This document shows positions 25,178-37,000 of a DNA stretch of 64,000 nucleotides, piece by piece; the stretch's first letter is position 1; each line of letters begins with the position of its first letter. Source of the DNA: Arthrobotrys musiformis (lineage: Eukaryota; Ascomycota; Orbiliomycetes; Orbiliales; Orbiliaceae); the NCBI GenBank assembly GCA_036971715.1, contig JAVHJL010000010.1, forward strand, positions 186,001-250,000. Direction: 5' to 3'. Made by a program: the position numbers and the translations under genes. Below the pieces are notes generated by a model. The model was not told the origin of the DNA. It did not search any database and saw nothing but the letters and a program-made list of their open reading frames with translations.

Positions 25178-26475
25178 TGTTATACTCTTTTTTATATAAT
25201 TTAATTTAGGAGGATATTGAATGAGATGGTGGAGTTGGCTGAAGAGAAAGAAGCCTGTATGTCAATGGCTATGATATGTGGACTCTGTTGCAATATTGAA
25301 GTTGCGTTGGTTGGCTATGACGTAGCTACAAAATATACTATCTACAGTATATATCCAGTGGTGGGAAGGTTGAATCCGCGGGAGAGTCGTCCACCTCAAT
25401 TGCAATGATATGGGTATATATATAGTCAGTAAAAGCACCGAAGATTCGCGTCCCAGCTGGAAATATATACAGGTCTCCTTCTGCGGGGTTCCCAAGCTTC
25501 CCGTCAGCTCGCTCAGCTCAGCGTGCACCTTAGTCAGGAAGCTTATTTATAGAACCAACAGCGTGTGTCCGCCCCCAAAGCGGATTGGTCTCCCTTACAT
25601 AAACTACGTATACACAGCAGCACTGGAATGTTACCTGTAATAAGTACATGAGAGGGGGTTTTGACACTGCACCCGGCTCCGGATCGCCAAAACGGGCTGT
25701 TCTGGACCAACCTAATCAGAAAGAATATAGTATAATATAATGATAGTTTAAAGGCCTCAATCAGTACAGTACATAAAAACCAAAAACAATCCGTAATCTT
25801 CGTAAGGAAATTATATATAATAAAAGAAACAAAAGAAAAAGAACACGAACGAAAGCAAAAATGGGAAATAATAGTATGATCCATGATACACAATAAAAGG
25901 ATACCTAAGTAGTGACTATGGGAGAGAGGGACTCTCAACCCTTTGAAACCCCCTCGCCGAAATGGAAACGTGAAAGAAAGAAAGAAAGAAAGAAAGGAAG
26001 GAAGGAAGAAGTGAAGAAAACCCAAGAATCGAAGTGTACAAAATGCTCTTCTAGAAAACATGCGCTCCTCTTGAATCGAAATATACTTCGCCCGTCCTAA
26101 TACGCAAGCGATTAGGCAAAAATCTGCTCCCGTTGTCCCCTCAAGCTCCAATCCTTCGTCCATCCCGCACACAACCAAAAGATAATACCCAGAAACACGC
26201 CGCACGAACCCTTCCCTTGCCGTAAAGTCAAAATTACAAAGAGAGGGAGCTAAGGAGGAAGAAGGACAAGGAGACCGACAACAGAGAACAAACAAGAAGG
26301 AGCAAAAGAAGAAGAAGAAGAAAAAGGAAGACAAAGGTCTAAGAATTACAAATTATTCTTTTTTTTTTCCCCTTTCCCTCTTCTCTTTTATAAGCTTTTG
26401 TTTTTTCTTTCTTTCTGTTTTTTTAAGAGCTGTTAGATCTAAATATCGGCTAATGATTCAATTTTCGCCTACATG
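25178..26475. other. Intergenic region, UAP1 promoter and histidine kinase 3' UTR
   Basis: These 1.3 kb lie between two minus-strand genes. A 263-codon ORF on the minus strand (25543-26334) is dominated by Phe/Ser/Leu runs read from A/G-rich DNA, including a GAAA/GAAG repeat at about 25975-26010; I do not accept it as a gene. No RNA gene is seen. Confidence 0.5.
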
Positions 26476-29400
26476 TTAGCGCCTCGATAGATTATTATTC
26501 AACCCGGTCTTCTTCACGGCCGGAAGTCGACTTACTCTGCTCTCCAGTGCTTCTTCCGGTGTCAGGGTTGTCGGTGACATGGCACTTGAGCTGGCGCTCG
26601 CCTCCGGCCTCATAACAGATGCACTCGAAGTCATCGCCCTGCTGTCATACGGTGGCCGAGGAAGGCTGGCGACCGCCCTCCTGTCATCCGACTTGGTAAC
26701 ACCCCGTTCTAGCAGGGTGCCGCCCAAAGCCGCACATTTCGATATCGTCTGAATCAGTTGGTTTTGCTTCAACGGCTTCGACAGGTACTCGTCCATCTGT
26801 GCTTGGATACACTTCTCCCTGTCGCCCAACATGGCGTGTGCGGTGAGAGCCACGATCGGGGTCCGCGGTAGACCGAAGTCCCGTTCGTATTCACGGATCT
26901 TAGCCGTTGCTTCGAACCCTCCCATCACCGGCATCTGCACGTCCATCAGCACGCAGTCGTATCGTTTCTTTTGGACCGCGTCCACAGCTTGTAGGCCGTT
27001 CTCGACAACCTCGACGGTGTGATGGTATTTCTCAAGAATCTTGACAGCAAGCTTCTGATTCACCACATTATCTTCCGCCAGTAGCAAGTTTAGGGATTTC
27101 GAGTTTTCCGATATCGAAGGCGCCGCACGTCCCTCCAGCGCTGGAATCATTCCGTTGCCCAAGTCGATCGGGAGGCATGGAACCGTCATGTACGATGTTA
27201 TACCGAGGTCCAACGTCGATTTCAGACTGACGTGTATCACCGGTGACAACAAGACCAATGGTATATACTTGAAGTGATCGAAAGTCCGAAGCTTCAGAGC
27301 CATCGACATGGAGTCCACAATGATGACATCGTACGCGATGCCATTCTTGGCAGGGTAAAGCGGGTGGTCCGCTCTCGGTGCCTCCTCTGCACTCTTGACC
27401 ACAATAGGAACGAGCTCGAGTTGCCTGAGCATGTCGGCAATGGCAACACCAGACTGATCGCAAACATCGTCGATGAAGAGGACCTGGTGCCCCTTGTAAG
27501 GCGCTAGCTGTGGCCGGATGAGAGTAAGGTCTGTCTCCGCCAACTTGACAACGACGGTGAAGTAGAACGTGCTTCCGACACCATACTGGCTCTTAACCCA
27601 CACGTCTCCGCCCATGAGATTCACAAGACGCTTAGAAATCGAAAGTCCGAGACCGGTACCGCCGAATTTCCTTGTTGTGGATCCGTCGGCTTGACAGAAC
27701 GTATCGAAGATAAGGTCCAACTTGTCAGCTTGGATACCAATTCCCGTATCCGCCACGGAGAACTCGAAACAGTATTCGTTTTCTTTGCAGCGACCCTGGT
27801 CGGCTGGCTTGATGCTCAAAGTAATCTCCCCGCTTTCGGTGAACTTGATAGCATTTCCAACGAGATTGAGGATAACTTGACGAAGACGGAACGAGTCACC
27901 GACGACGTGGTCCGGAACCACATTATCGACGTTGTATACAAGATCCAGGAATCGTTCATTAGCCTTGACAGCCAGCGTCTTGAGAGCATTGAACACGGTT
28001 CCTCGGAGGGAGAACGGAATCTCCTCCATAACCATACGGTTGGCTTCAATTTTCGAAATATCCAGAATATCGTCAATGATTGTTAACAAACTGTTGGCAA
28101 GGTTGTGCACGATATTCAACATCTCCCGTTGGAACTGGGTGAGGTCGGTGTCGAGAGTAAGTTGCGTCATGCCGATGATACCATTCATCGGTGTTCGGAT
28201 TTCGTGCGACATGTTGGCGAGGAATTCGGACTTGGTTCTGTTCGCTAACTCGGCGGCTTCCCTGGCGGCGGTGTTCTTCTGGATACTATCTCTGAGATTG
28301 AACACCATCTGGTTGATCTTGGTCTTAAGAGCATCCATTTCCCCGGAAGCCTCGACTGTGATAAATCTCGTAAAGTCTCCGTCCGTAGCAGCGGCAGTAA
28401 TCTGGGCGAACGCTCGCACTTGGGAGGTTAAGTTGGTTGCCATGATATTCACGTTTGTGGTAATTTCTTTCCACAACCCGTCCACATCATTGACCTCGGC
28501 TTGCACACCGAGTTTGCCATCGATACCGACCTGCACATGTTCGTTAAAGTTTCTGATGAGAATGGTTTGCAGGGTAAACAACTTACATCGCGAGCGACCC
28601 GTTTTACTTCTCGAGAGAACACTTCGAGACGATCCACCATCTTGTTGATCGTAGATTTGAGAGCAAGCACTTCACCCTGTGCGTGCACTGTAATCTTCCT
28701 GCTAAGATCACCCTGGGCCACAGCAGTTGTGACATCCGCAATACTTCTCACTTGCGTCGTAAGGTTATTAGCCATGACGTTCACATTATCAGTGAGATCC
28801 TTCCAAACACCCTCCACGTCTTGCACCCGAGCTTGCCCACCGAGTATACCATCGGTTCCGACTTCACGAGCCACCTTCGTGACCTGGGTCGCAAAGTTTT
28901 GCAGTCTCTCCACCATCTTATTGATGGTATTCTTCAGCTGGAGGATTTCACCCTCCGCAGGTACGTCAATCTTAAGACTGAGGTTACCTTCGGCCACAGC
29001 GGTTGTGACGGATGCAATATTTCTGACTTGCAGTGTAAGATTGGTAGCCATTCCGTTGACACTCTCAGTGAGAGATTTCCAAGTTCCCTCGACATCATCC
29101 ACGTTTGCTTGGCCGCCAAGCTGACCTTCGGTTCCGACCTCACGGGCGACCTTTGTGACTTCGCTAGCGAAATTCTGAAGTCGGTCAACCATCTTGTTGA
29201 TAGTTTCCTTGAGTTGCAATATTTCTCCTCTGCAGCTGGCGCTGACCTTTCGGCTAAGATCTCCCTTGGCGACGGCAGTTGTGACAGTGGCTAGATCAAA
29301 TTAGTTCCCGGACAGTCGCAGAGATATGTTTTAGCGTTAGCCCTTACCGATGTTTCGGACTTGTTCAGTTAGATTTGCAGCCATAGCATTGACGTTATCC

Positions 29401-30735
29401 GTCAACTCTCTCCATGTACCCTTGACTCCCTCGATTTCTGCTTGGCCGCCCAGTCTTCCTTCTATACCGACTTCTCTCGACACTCTTGTGACTTCGAGCG
29501 CGAATCTTCCAAGTTGCTCCACCATGGTATTTATTGTTTGTTGGAGCATCAAGATTTCACCTTGAGCGTGAACATGAATCTTCCTCGACAAATCACCGTT
29601 GGCGACCGCAGAGGTGACCTCGGCGATTTCTCTCACTTGAGATGTAAGGTTGGAGGCCATGGTGTTTACTATACAGTTCGTTAGCTAGTTATACTTACCA
29701 TCATAAGATAGTATCAGAAGAGGACGAACCGTTGTCGGTTAATTCACGCCAGGTGCCTTCAACGCCATTGACACTGGCCTGACCTCCCAATCTGCCCTCC
29801 GTTCCGACTTCTCTAGCGACACGGGATACCTCACTGGCGAAGGTTTGCAGCTGGTCGGTCATATTGTTGATAGTGCCCTTGAAAATCTCGATTTCCTTGT
29901 CCATCTCGACATCATGAACAGTAACCTTTTTCGTGAGGTCGCCTCGAGCGACTACATGTGTATACTTGTATATCAGTCGTGTGCTGGGATGGGAGCGAAG
30001 GAATTAGAGGAGCTTACCAGCCGTCACGATTTCACCAATTTCCCTCAATGCCTTCTGGAAGGCCAAGTTTGCCCTCTGACTCTTCCTGAGCTCCTTCTCC
30101 AATACCTCGACTCTGTCCTTCTCCTGGTTCACGTTCTGCAAGGCATGTTGATGCTGGCTTATCTCCTCCACCAAAACTTCGACATTTTTCCCGTAGCTTT
30201 GGATTTCGCCCTCTTGAGCCTTGACGTGTTGCTTGAGCACTTCCAGATCGGGTTCGATATCGATGGGTTGAGCATTGGTGCCGCTATTTTGCACCGGAGC
30301 AGCGGTAGGCAGGACTCCATCGTTAAACGAGTTATCGGAGATTGTGGTGGCAGCAGCAGTAGTGGTGGTGGTAGCAGAGATATCGGTATTCTCCGGCGCG
30401 GCTAACACAAGCGGCGGGCCATCGTTAGGTGTCTCCGGGAAAAACTTGGGACCGACGGCCGAAGCTTTGAGCTCGAGCAGGCGTATCCGATTTGCCAGGG
30501 CGAATATTTCCCTCTCGAGGGCTCTTTTCTCTTCCGTGTCCTCACCCGGAAGCTTTGCCGTGGCCAAGGGCACCAGAGCACCTCCCGCGGCGAGAGATGC
30601 CAGCAGCCTTGTGGCTGCGGCGACGGTGTCCGGAGAAGCCGACATCTTGAGTCTTTTGTGGGGCGGTTCCTCCAGAGCGGATGCCGGGTGGGGGGGGATG
30701 GAGGAGGAGGAGGCCTTCGGGACGTCTCGTGACAC
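26476..30735 (-). CDS. Group III hybrid histidine kinase (Nik1/Os-1 type)
   Basis: This is a cytosolic osmosensor kinase upstream of the HOG MAPK cascade; in other fungi it is the pathway through which phenylpyrrole and dicarboximide fungicides act. Five exons (30735-30018, 29951-29730, 29668-29348, 29290-28587, 28530-26476) give 1,339 aa. An N-terminal region with a coiled coil is followed by five full HAMP-linker repeats of about 92 residues (GDLxxK, GEIxxLKxTIN, REVGTEGxLGGQ, GTWRELTDNVN) and a sixth that runs into the kinase. The H box is KSEFLANMSHEIRTPMNGI (His764). The N box is RQVILNLVGNAIKF; G boxes are ADTGIGI and GGTGLGLSIS. A degenerate receiver lies at about 1003-1115 and an active receiver at about 1133-1250, with phospho-Asp1185 in VLMDVQMPVMGG and Lys in LSKPL. 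No TM segment is present. Intron 2 uses a GTTCGT donor upstream of an unused GTAAGT. Confidence 0.95.
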
Positions 30736-33700
30736 TCTTATTTGCGGAATGGCGAATATATTTTACTTTAGAAGGTTGGGGAAGTATAGACCAAAGGTAG
30801 AGCCCTTTCGGGATATAAGAAATTTAAAGGTATCGGGAGGGCGAAAGTAGGAGGGGACAAGATGATGTATGGATGACAGACAAAAGGGACTCAAATGGGG
30901 TTGGGCGCCGAACCTAAACCTAGTTGCGGTGTTGTCGCTGTCAGCAGCTGTATTTTTAATATAATATATTAAAATATAATGTAAATATATTTCATGTAGT
31001 GCAAAAGAAGGAAAGAAGGGCTGTAAAAATGGATGAAACGACTGATTGACCAGCAGTGCATTCATCCGAGCGCCCCTCCGTTTATCAAGCAAGTATCAAG
31101 CGATAACCAAACGGGAGGTTCAGTTATCCTGGCCTGGCACGGCAGAAACGAAGAAAAAAAAAAAAATATTGTTCAAGCGAGACCGACTGGGAGATTCCGT
31201 CAAACTGGGATACCACCAACCAGACTGTACTCCGTATGTACTGTGACAGAGTTTCCAATGTGTGCCTGCTTGCTCGCTCGGGTTCCAGGATGACGTCGAG
31301 GAGAGACACGGAGAGGAAGGGGAACGGGAAAGCTTAAGGGAAAGGAAGGGAAAAGAGGGAAAGGGAAAGATGAGGCGGGAACAGCAGCGAAAAACGAATA
31401 TTCCCATCGATGCCATTAGATTTAATTCCCCAGCTAGTTCCCGTGATCTCCGCCCTGTGGAGGCAGATGTGCTCCAAACGCACCTAGCGGACGGGGAAAC
31501 AAATATAAAAACTGGGTATCACTTACTCCAGATGTGAAAGGGTGCACAGTCGATCACACCGACTCCGAGAGCTCTGAGGAAGGGGAGACTGGATGGGGTC
31601 GGGGAGGGGAGCAGCGTTTAAAAAAAAAAAAAAAAAAGAAGGAAACTCTTCAGCTCTTCGGGGTTTGCCTCCTCCAGGATACTTTAAACTGCTGGGCCCG
31701 CGGAAAGGATTCGAGGGAGAGGAGCAGGAGGAGGAGAAGGAGGAAGAAGAGGGAAAACGGGGAGGATTGGCCAGGACGGGTTTTAGGCCGGGTGATAATG
31801 TAATGTAATGTAATGTATGATATGTGTGATGTGCTCTGTGGTTTCGATCAGAAACGAGCAGCAAAGAAGGGTCCGTATGTCGAACCAGACTAGAGCTCTA
31901 GACCAGACCCAGAAGCAAGGGGGGCCCAAGCTGGGATCCAACTGACGCTAGAAACTGATATCACAAGGCGGCATGGAAGGAAAAGTAGGAATTGAATCAG
32001 CCTGTACCTCTTTTTATTTTTATATTTTATTCTTTGTTCTGACTCCCTTGGATAATATTGATATTGATATTGAATTGATATAAAATATAGTATGGACGAA
32101 GGGATTTCCTGATCCGCGTGTGCGCCGCCCTGTTTTGAGCAGGGAGAAGTGAAGTAAGGGAAAGCTCTTTTCGTGTTACCGGATTGCTGTCATGCAGCAG
32201 CAGCTGCTGGCTGTGCTGTCTCAATAGTATATTTCCAAGGACTCTCAAATTATACCATAGCTCGGTTCGTGTGTTTGTGTAATATATGCCCGGTGAGTGG
32301 TGGAGGTGGAGAGGATGTGTAAATACTACGATCTAACTATCCAAAAGATGCCCGGGGAGAGTAGGAGCGGGAAAGAGAGGAGGAGGAGAGGAAGTAGAAG
32401 AAGAAGGAGTAGAAGTAGAAGAGGTAGAAGAGGAGGTATAGCTGGAAGCTAGAAGCTAGGAGGGGGGGCGGGGAGGCCTGCTATCGAAAAAAGAAGTCCA
32501 GGGGTACGAGCTTAGCGGGATATAGCTGCAACCACACTTCTTTAAATTCACCCTACTAGATAATATTTACAGACTACAACTATACACCTATATTGAGTAT
32601 ATATACTGCTCTGTCCGGTGAATCGGACGAGATCTGGCAGCAACGTCATGTCGGTTGGCGGTGGTGGATATATAAAGAATAGTCAAACTGTTTTAAACCC
32701 TTAAGGCACCATAACTATACCAAGTACCGCCTAAGCGTGGTCGTTGGAATTAGATCTGGTGGCGCCCGACCAACATGTACACATACATCCACACAATCAA
32801 TCGTACTAATACCATCGGATGAAACGATGCCGGCCACATTAGACCTCTATCTCCTCAATACAAGATGCGGCAGATGCTATTGAATTGAATTTGAACTGAA
32901 TTGAAGCTGAATTGAAATGGCAATTGCAATCCACCGTACCGGGATCTCGACGGGATCTCATGTACGAACGGGATCATAATCCACACATTGGTAATCTCCA
33001 AGGAACACCACCAAAACCCGCATGAGAAAGAAAGTGTTTTCACCCTCCGAACATCAATCCGGCGGCAATTGGCCAGGGTCTCTGCCTCGAACAGACTGCA
33101 TTCCATTCCCTCAGACGGGTGTGCCAGCTGATGTGGATCGCCATGCAAACCTACCCGGAAAAGATGCCGCTCCAAACCAACTCTCTTTTTTCTTCTTTCC
33201 CTCTCCAAATCCCAAACACGGTCTCAGCCTTCCGTGCCGATTGCACATACATACAATATCACCTATTCATCCCCATCATCCCATAATATTATAACCTGAA
33301 AGATAGATAACAATAAAAAAAAAAGACTTCTGTGAATTTTCTGGCTGCAGTTCTGCCCGGAACAACATGAAACTCAAGGCTTGAAGGGCTGTCACCGAAG
33401 CGAGAGCGCACCCCAGAAGTGCCATCTACGTCATCGTGCTGCACCCACAATCACCTGCAACCCCTCCAACTCAGACAAACACCTCCAACCCTCCATATCC
33501 AAAACCCTCTGCAGAGGACACGGTAGGCGCCGTTGCATACCATTCCAAACCCGCCAATTCCTTCCCCCGATCAATTTTTTATTTTTAACGGAATACAGCG
33601 TTTGAGAAACTCAATACTAAAAAATTTTGATTCCCATTTTGGTTTTTTTTCTACACCGAAAAATAAATAAAGATATGTCCTAACGTGCTAGTAATACACT

Positions 33701-34056
33701 TTTGTGAAAGGTACAAGTTAAACAAAATAAAAAAAGAAAAGAAGGGGAGTGCTCAGTAAAAGATTAAAACTGACTGGTCAAAACGGAGTAACCCATCGTT
33801 GGTCCCAACCGAGCCCGTAAGAAACATGAAGAAAGGGCTTCTAGAAACCGCGTATAATGCACATGCACGGCACCAGATCATATGTTTGAGTGGAGTGAAT
33901 AATTTCAAAAACAAAATTTTTTTCAAAAAAAAAAAGGAAAAGAGACAAAGAAAAAGGGCACCTCAAGAACCATTATAACACCTAAGAAGCAAAATAAATG
34001 AACCAAGTATGAACAAGAAAGAGAGAAAAAAAAGCGTCTCAATGAACAATTGCCCC
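30736..34056. other. 3.3-kb upstream region of the histidine kinase gene
   Basis: This stretch between the kinase start and the SWR1 3' end has no supported gene. ORFs up to 117 codons are low complexity. It includes an A/G-rich region at about 31300-31400, an A17 tract at about 31620-31637, (TAATG)n at about 31798-31818, GAATTG/GATATT short repeats near 32050-32080 and 32880-32910, a 70-bp GAAGAG/GTAGAAG purine tract at about 32370-32445, and A-rich DNA near SWR1. It is long for a fungal promoter, so a long or spliced 5' leader or a non-coding transcript is possible, but nothing in the sequence proves this. Confidence 0.45.
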
Positions 34057-37000
34057 TCATGGCGGCTTCGCCTTCTTCGCCTTTCTCTTCTTATTCTTGT
34101 CCGGGATGAGCACAGGTGTATCGCGCAGTTCCCACACCCACAGCCGAACAAGGTAATCGTCAACCGTGCTACAGTTGTTTTCTTCCCCTTCTTCATCCCG
34201 AACATCCTCGACCTCCTCGTTTCCAGCAGGGGTCGCGGCTGCTGCCGGTGTACTCGCATGCTCCGAGTTTCGTGGCGTTCCAACATTATTCGGCGTATCA
34301 TCAACCGAGGCCCCAGCTCCGGATTTCTGCCCATCCTCCCGTCCAAAGTCGTCCCGATCGAGATTCTCAACGGCCTCCTTCGATGCTGCCTTGGCGGCGA
34401 CGACATCATCCGCATCCTCGACTTCCTCGAGAGCCTTATTCATATTCCCCGTCGTGGATCCGATAGTCTTCCCCCCAATCGACTCCAACCCAAACTTCTT
34501 CGCATCATCGCCGAACAAATCCGCAACAGTCAACCGGTTAAACTTGTCAACCGTAAATTCTCCCTCCTGAATCACAACATCATCAAGCATTTGCTTTTGA
34601 TTCGACTTGCGCAAAATGTTAGATTCGATTGTAAACTCAGAAACGAAGCGGTAAATGTGAACATCGCGCGTTTGCCCGATTCTGTGGCATCGGTCCTGGC
34701 ACTGTTTGTCCATCGCCGGATTCCAGTCGAGATCGTAGAAAATAACAGAGTCGGCTCCGGTCAAGTTGAGACCCAATCCACCGGAACGGGATGATAAAAT
34801 GAAGACTAGAATACGGTTGTCGTTGTTGAATCTTTCCGTGAGAATCTGCCGTTGCTCCACCTTGGTGGCGCCATCCAACCTGAGATACCTATGACCGTGG
34901 ATGTTCAAAAATTCCTCGAGAATATCGAGGACCTTTGTCATCTGCGTGAAAATCAGGGCTCGATGCCCGCCTTCCTGCAAGTTTCGGAGCAAGGCATCCA
35001 ACTTTTGAAGTTTGCCACAGTCATATTGTAAAAGACGTTTGTCAGGGAAAGCAATGGACAGACGATTGCGAGCCCTGTGGAAGGGGTCTTCCAATTTCCT
35101 AGCCTTGACAAGGCGAAGGATTTCTTGACCAGCAGGCGTTACTGTGATTGATGGCATATCAGAGGCAACCACAGCCGGGGTAACACACCCAAATTTCTGA
35201 ATTATCGTATCGAACTCATCCGCCCGGCGGACCACAGTAGTCGTAATATCATTTAGAACCGCTACAACACTCGAGAACCAATCTATGCGTTTTTTGCGGT
35301 TTTCCGGCATTTGCGAATTGAACTGAGGGTGTGCGCCAATATTACAAGCCTGGCGGAGATCGGTTCCGTAAACTGGTCTTCCGCGGCATCGCAAGGTATT
35401 GAGGTAAGCCGTCTGCTTGACCTTCTCAAACTGATAGATTTTATCGCGATTCGATATGTAGTTGTTGAGAGCTTTGGAGGACGAGAAATCAGGTTGGAGG
35501 TCAGGGACGATCTCTTGCTCGAGGTCACTAAGGTGATCTTTAATCGCCTTCTGTGCAATGAGTTTGCTAGTAGTGTCCGTAAAAATGCGCGACTTCGATT
35601 CAGCGCCTACGAGGTTGAGGTTCAGCGTCTCGAGGCTAACCGCGTCAAAGGTACCATCTCGGACGAGCCTGCGGCGTACGAACAGTTCCTTGATTTCAAA
35701 ATCGGCAATGACCGAGCGGCCCATCGCAAATGAAGTGATGATGGGGCGAGTCTCGAACAGATCAGGGTGATTGCACACTTTCCGCAATTGCATCAAACAA
35801 TTAATAATTGAGAGATAGTTGCCATTGGTGAGCGTCTCCCGAGTCTGTGATCGAGACATGAAATCATCATATAGGAACCTCTGGCGCTTGGAAAGCCGAC
35901 ACCAGACGATGTGTTCGTGCTTCTCAGGCATTTGCTTTTCCACATCTTTCTTCAAACGCCTTAGGAGGAAGGGTCGTAAAATTGTGTGTAGTTTCCTGAT
36001 ACTATCCTTTGATTCCTCGTCCATGCCTTCCCGCCCCCCTTCTATAAGTTGATCGACGGGGCGAGAAAACCATTGCTGGAACTCCCGGAGATCAGTGAAT
36101 CCAGCCGGCATGGCAGCGGACATATTGTTTCCGGAAGGCATCAGGAAGTATAGGAGAGACCAAAGCTCAATCAAGTTGTTTTGCAATGGAGTACCAGTCA
36201 ATAGTAGACGTGCTTGTGCTTTGAAGTTGAGAAGAGTCTGCCACCTCTGAGATCGGAAATTTTTGATATTGTGTGCTTCATCAAGGATGAGATAGTGCCA
36301 CGGTCTCCGCTTGAATGTCTGGACATCCTGTACAACAAGTTGATAGGAGGTAATGCAAACATCCCAAGCGCTAAGATCCATCCACCCTTTACGTTTTTCT
36401 TGCCGTTCCTCACGGCTGCCGTAATAGGTCATGATCTTAAAACCCGGCGCCCATTTCTTGAACTCCATTTCCCAGTTGAGAATGACACTTGTCGGTACGA
36501 CCACAAGGTGCGGTCCCCACACCCCGCGGTCGGTAGCTAGATGGGAAAGAAGGGCAATTGTCTGTATCGTTTTACCAAGGCCCATCTCGTCAGCCAAAAT
36601 ACCGTTTGTACCGTTATTGTAGAGATTGACGAGCCAGTCCAAGCCGAAATGCTGATACTCGCGCAACGTCCCCCTCAGTAAGCTCGAAATTGGAGTTTTG
36701 GGCTCTTTGTGATCCCCGACGTTCCCAACAGATGCTGGGGTGGTGACACTGCTAACTTCGGATACACCGGTTTTAACAACGCTCGACTCATCGCTGGAAT
36801 GGGGGTGATGTTTGCCTGTCGAGTGATCAACTTCGGCTAGATGGGCTTCATCGGCAGTATCGGAAATGTGGTTCATGGTCTCATCCCCTTCCCCGGTAAC
36901 TGGGACCATATCGACTTCCTCGAGATCTTCATCTTCATCTTCTGCACCATCAAGCCCTTGAGAGCGTTCAGGGCCCATGGCGCCCCCTTGCCGCATTCTA

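Noticed and set aside
25543..26334. 263-codon minus-strand ORF beside the histidine kinase gene
   Set aside because: The translation is runs of Phe, Ser, Leu and Cys from A/G-rich repeats, with no conserved segment and no splice-linked extension.
27691..29294. Long plus-strand ORFs (131-238 codons) across the kinase gene
   Set aside because: They are antisense shadows of the HAMP repeats and kinase domain; the minus strand gives intact, recognisable motifs.
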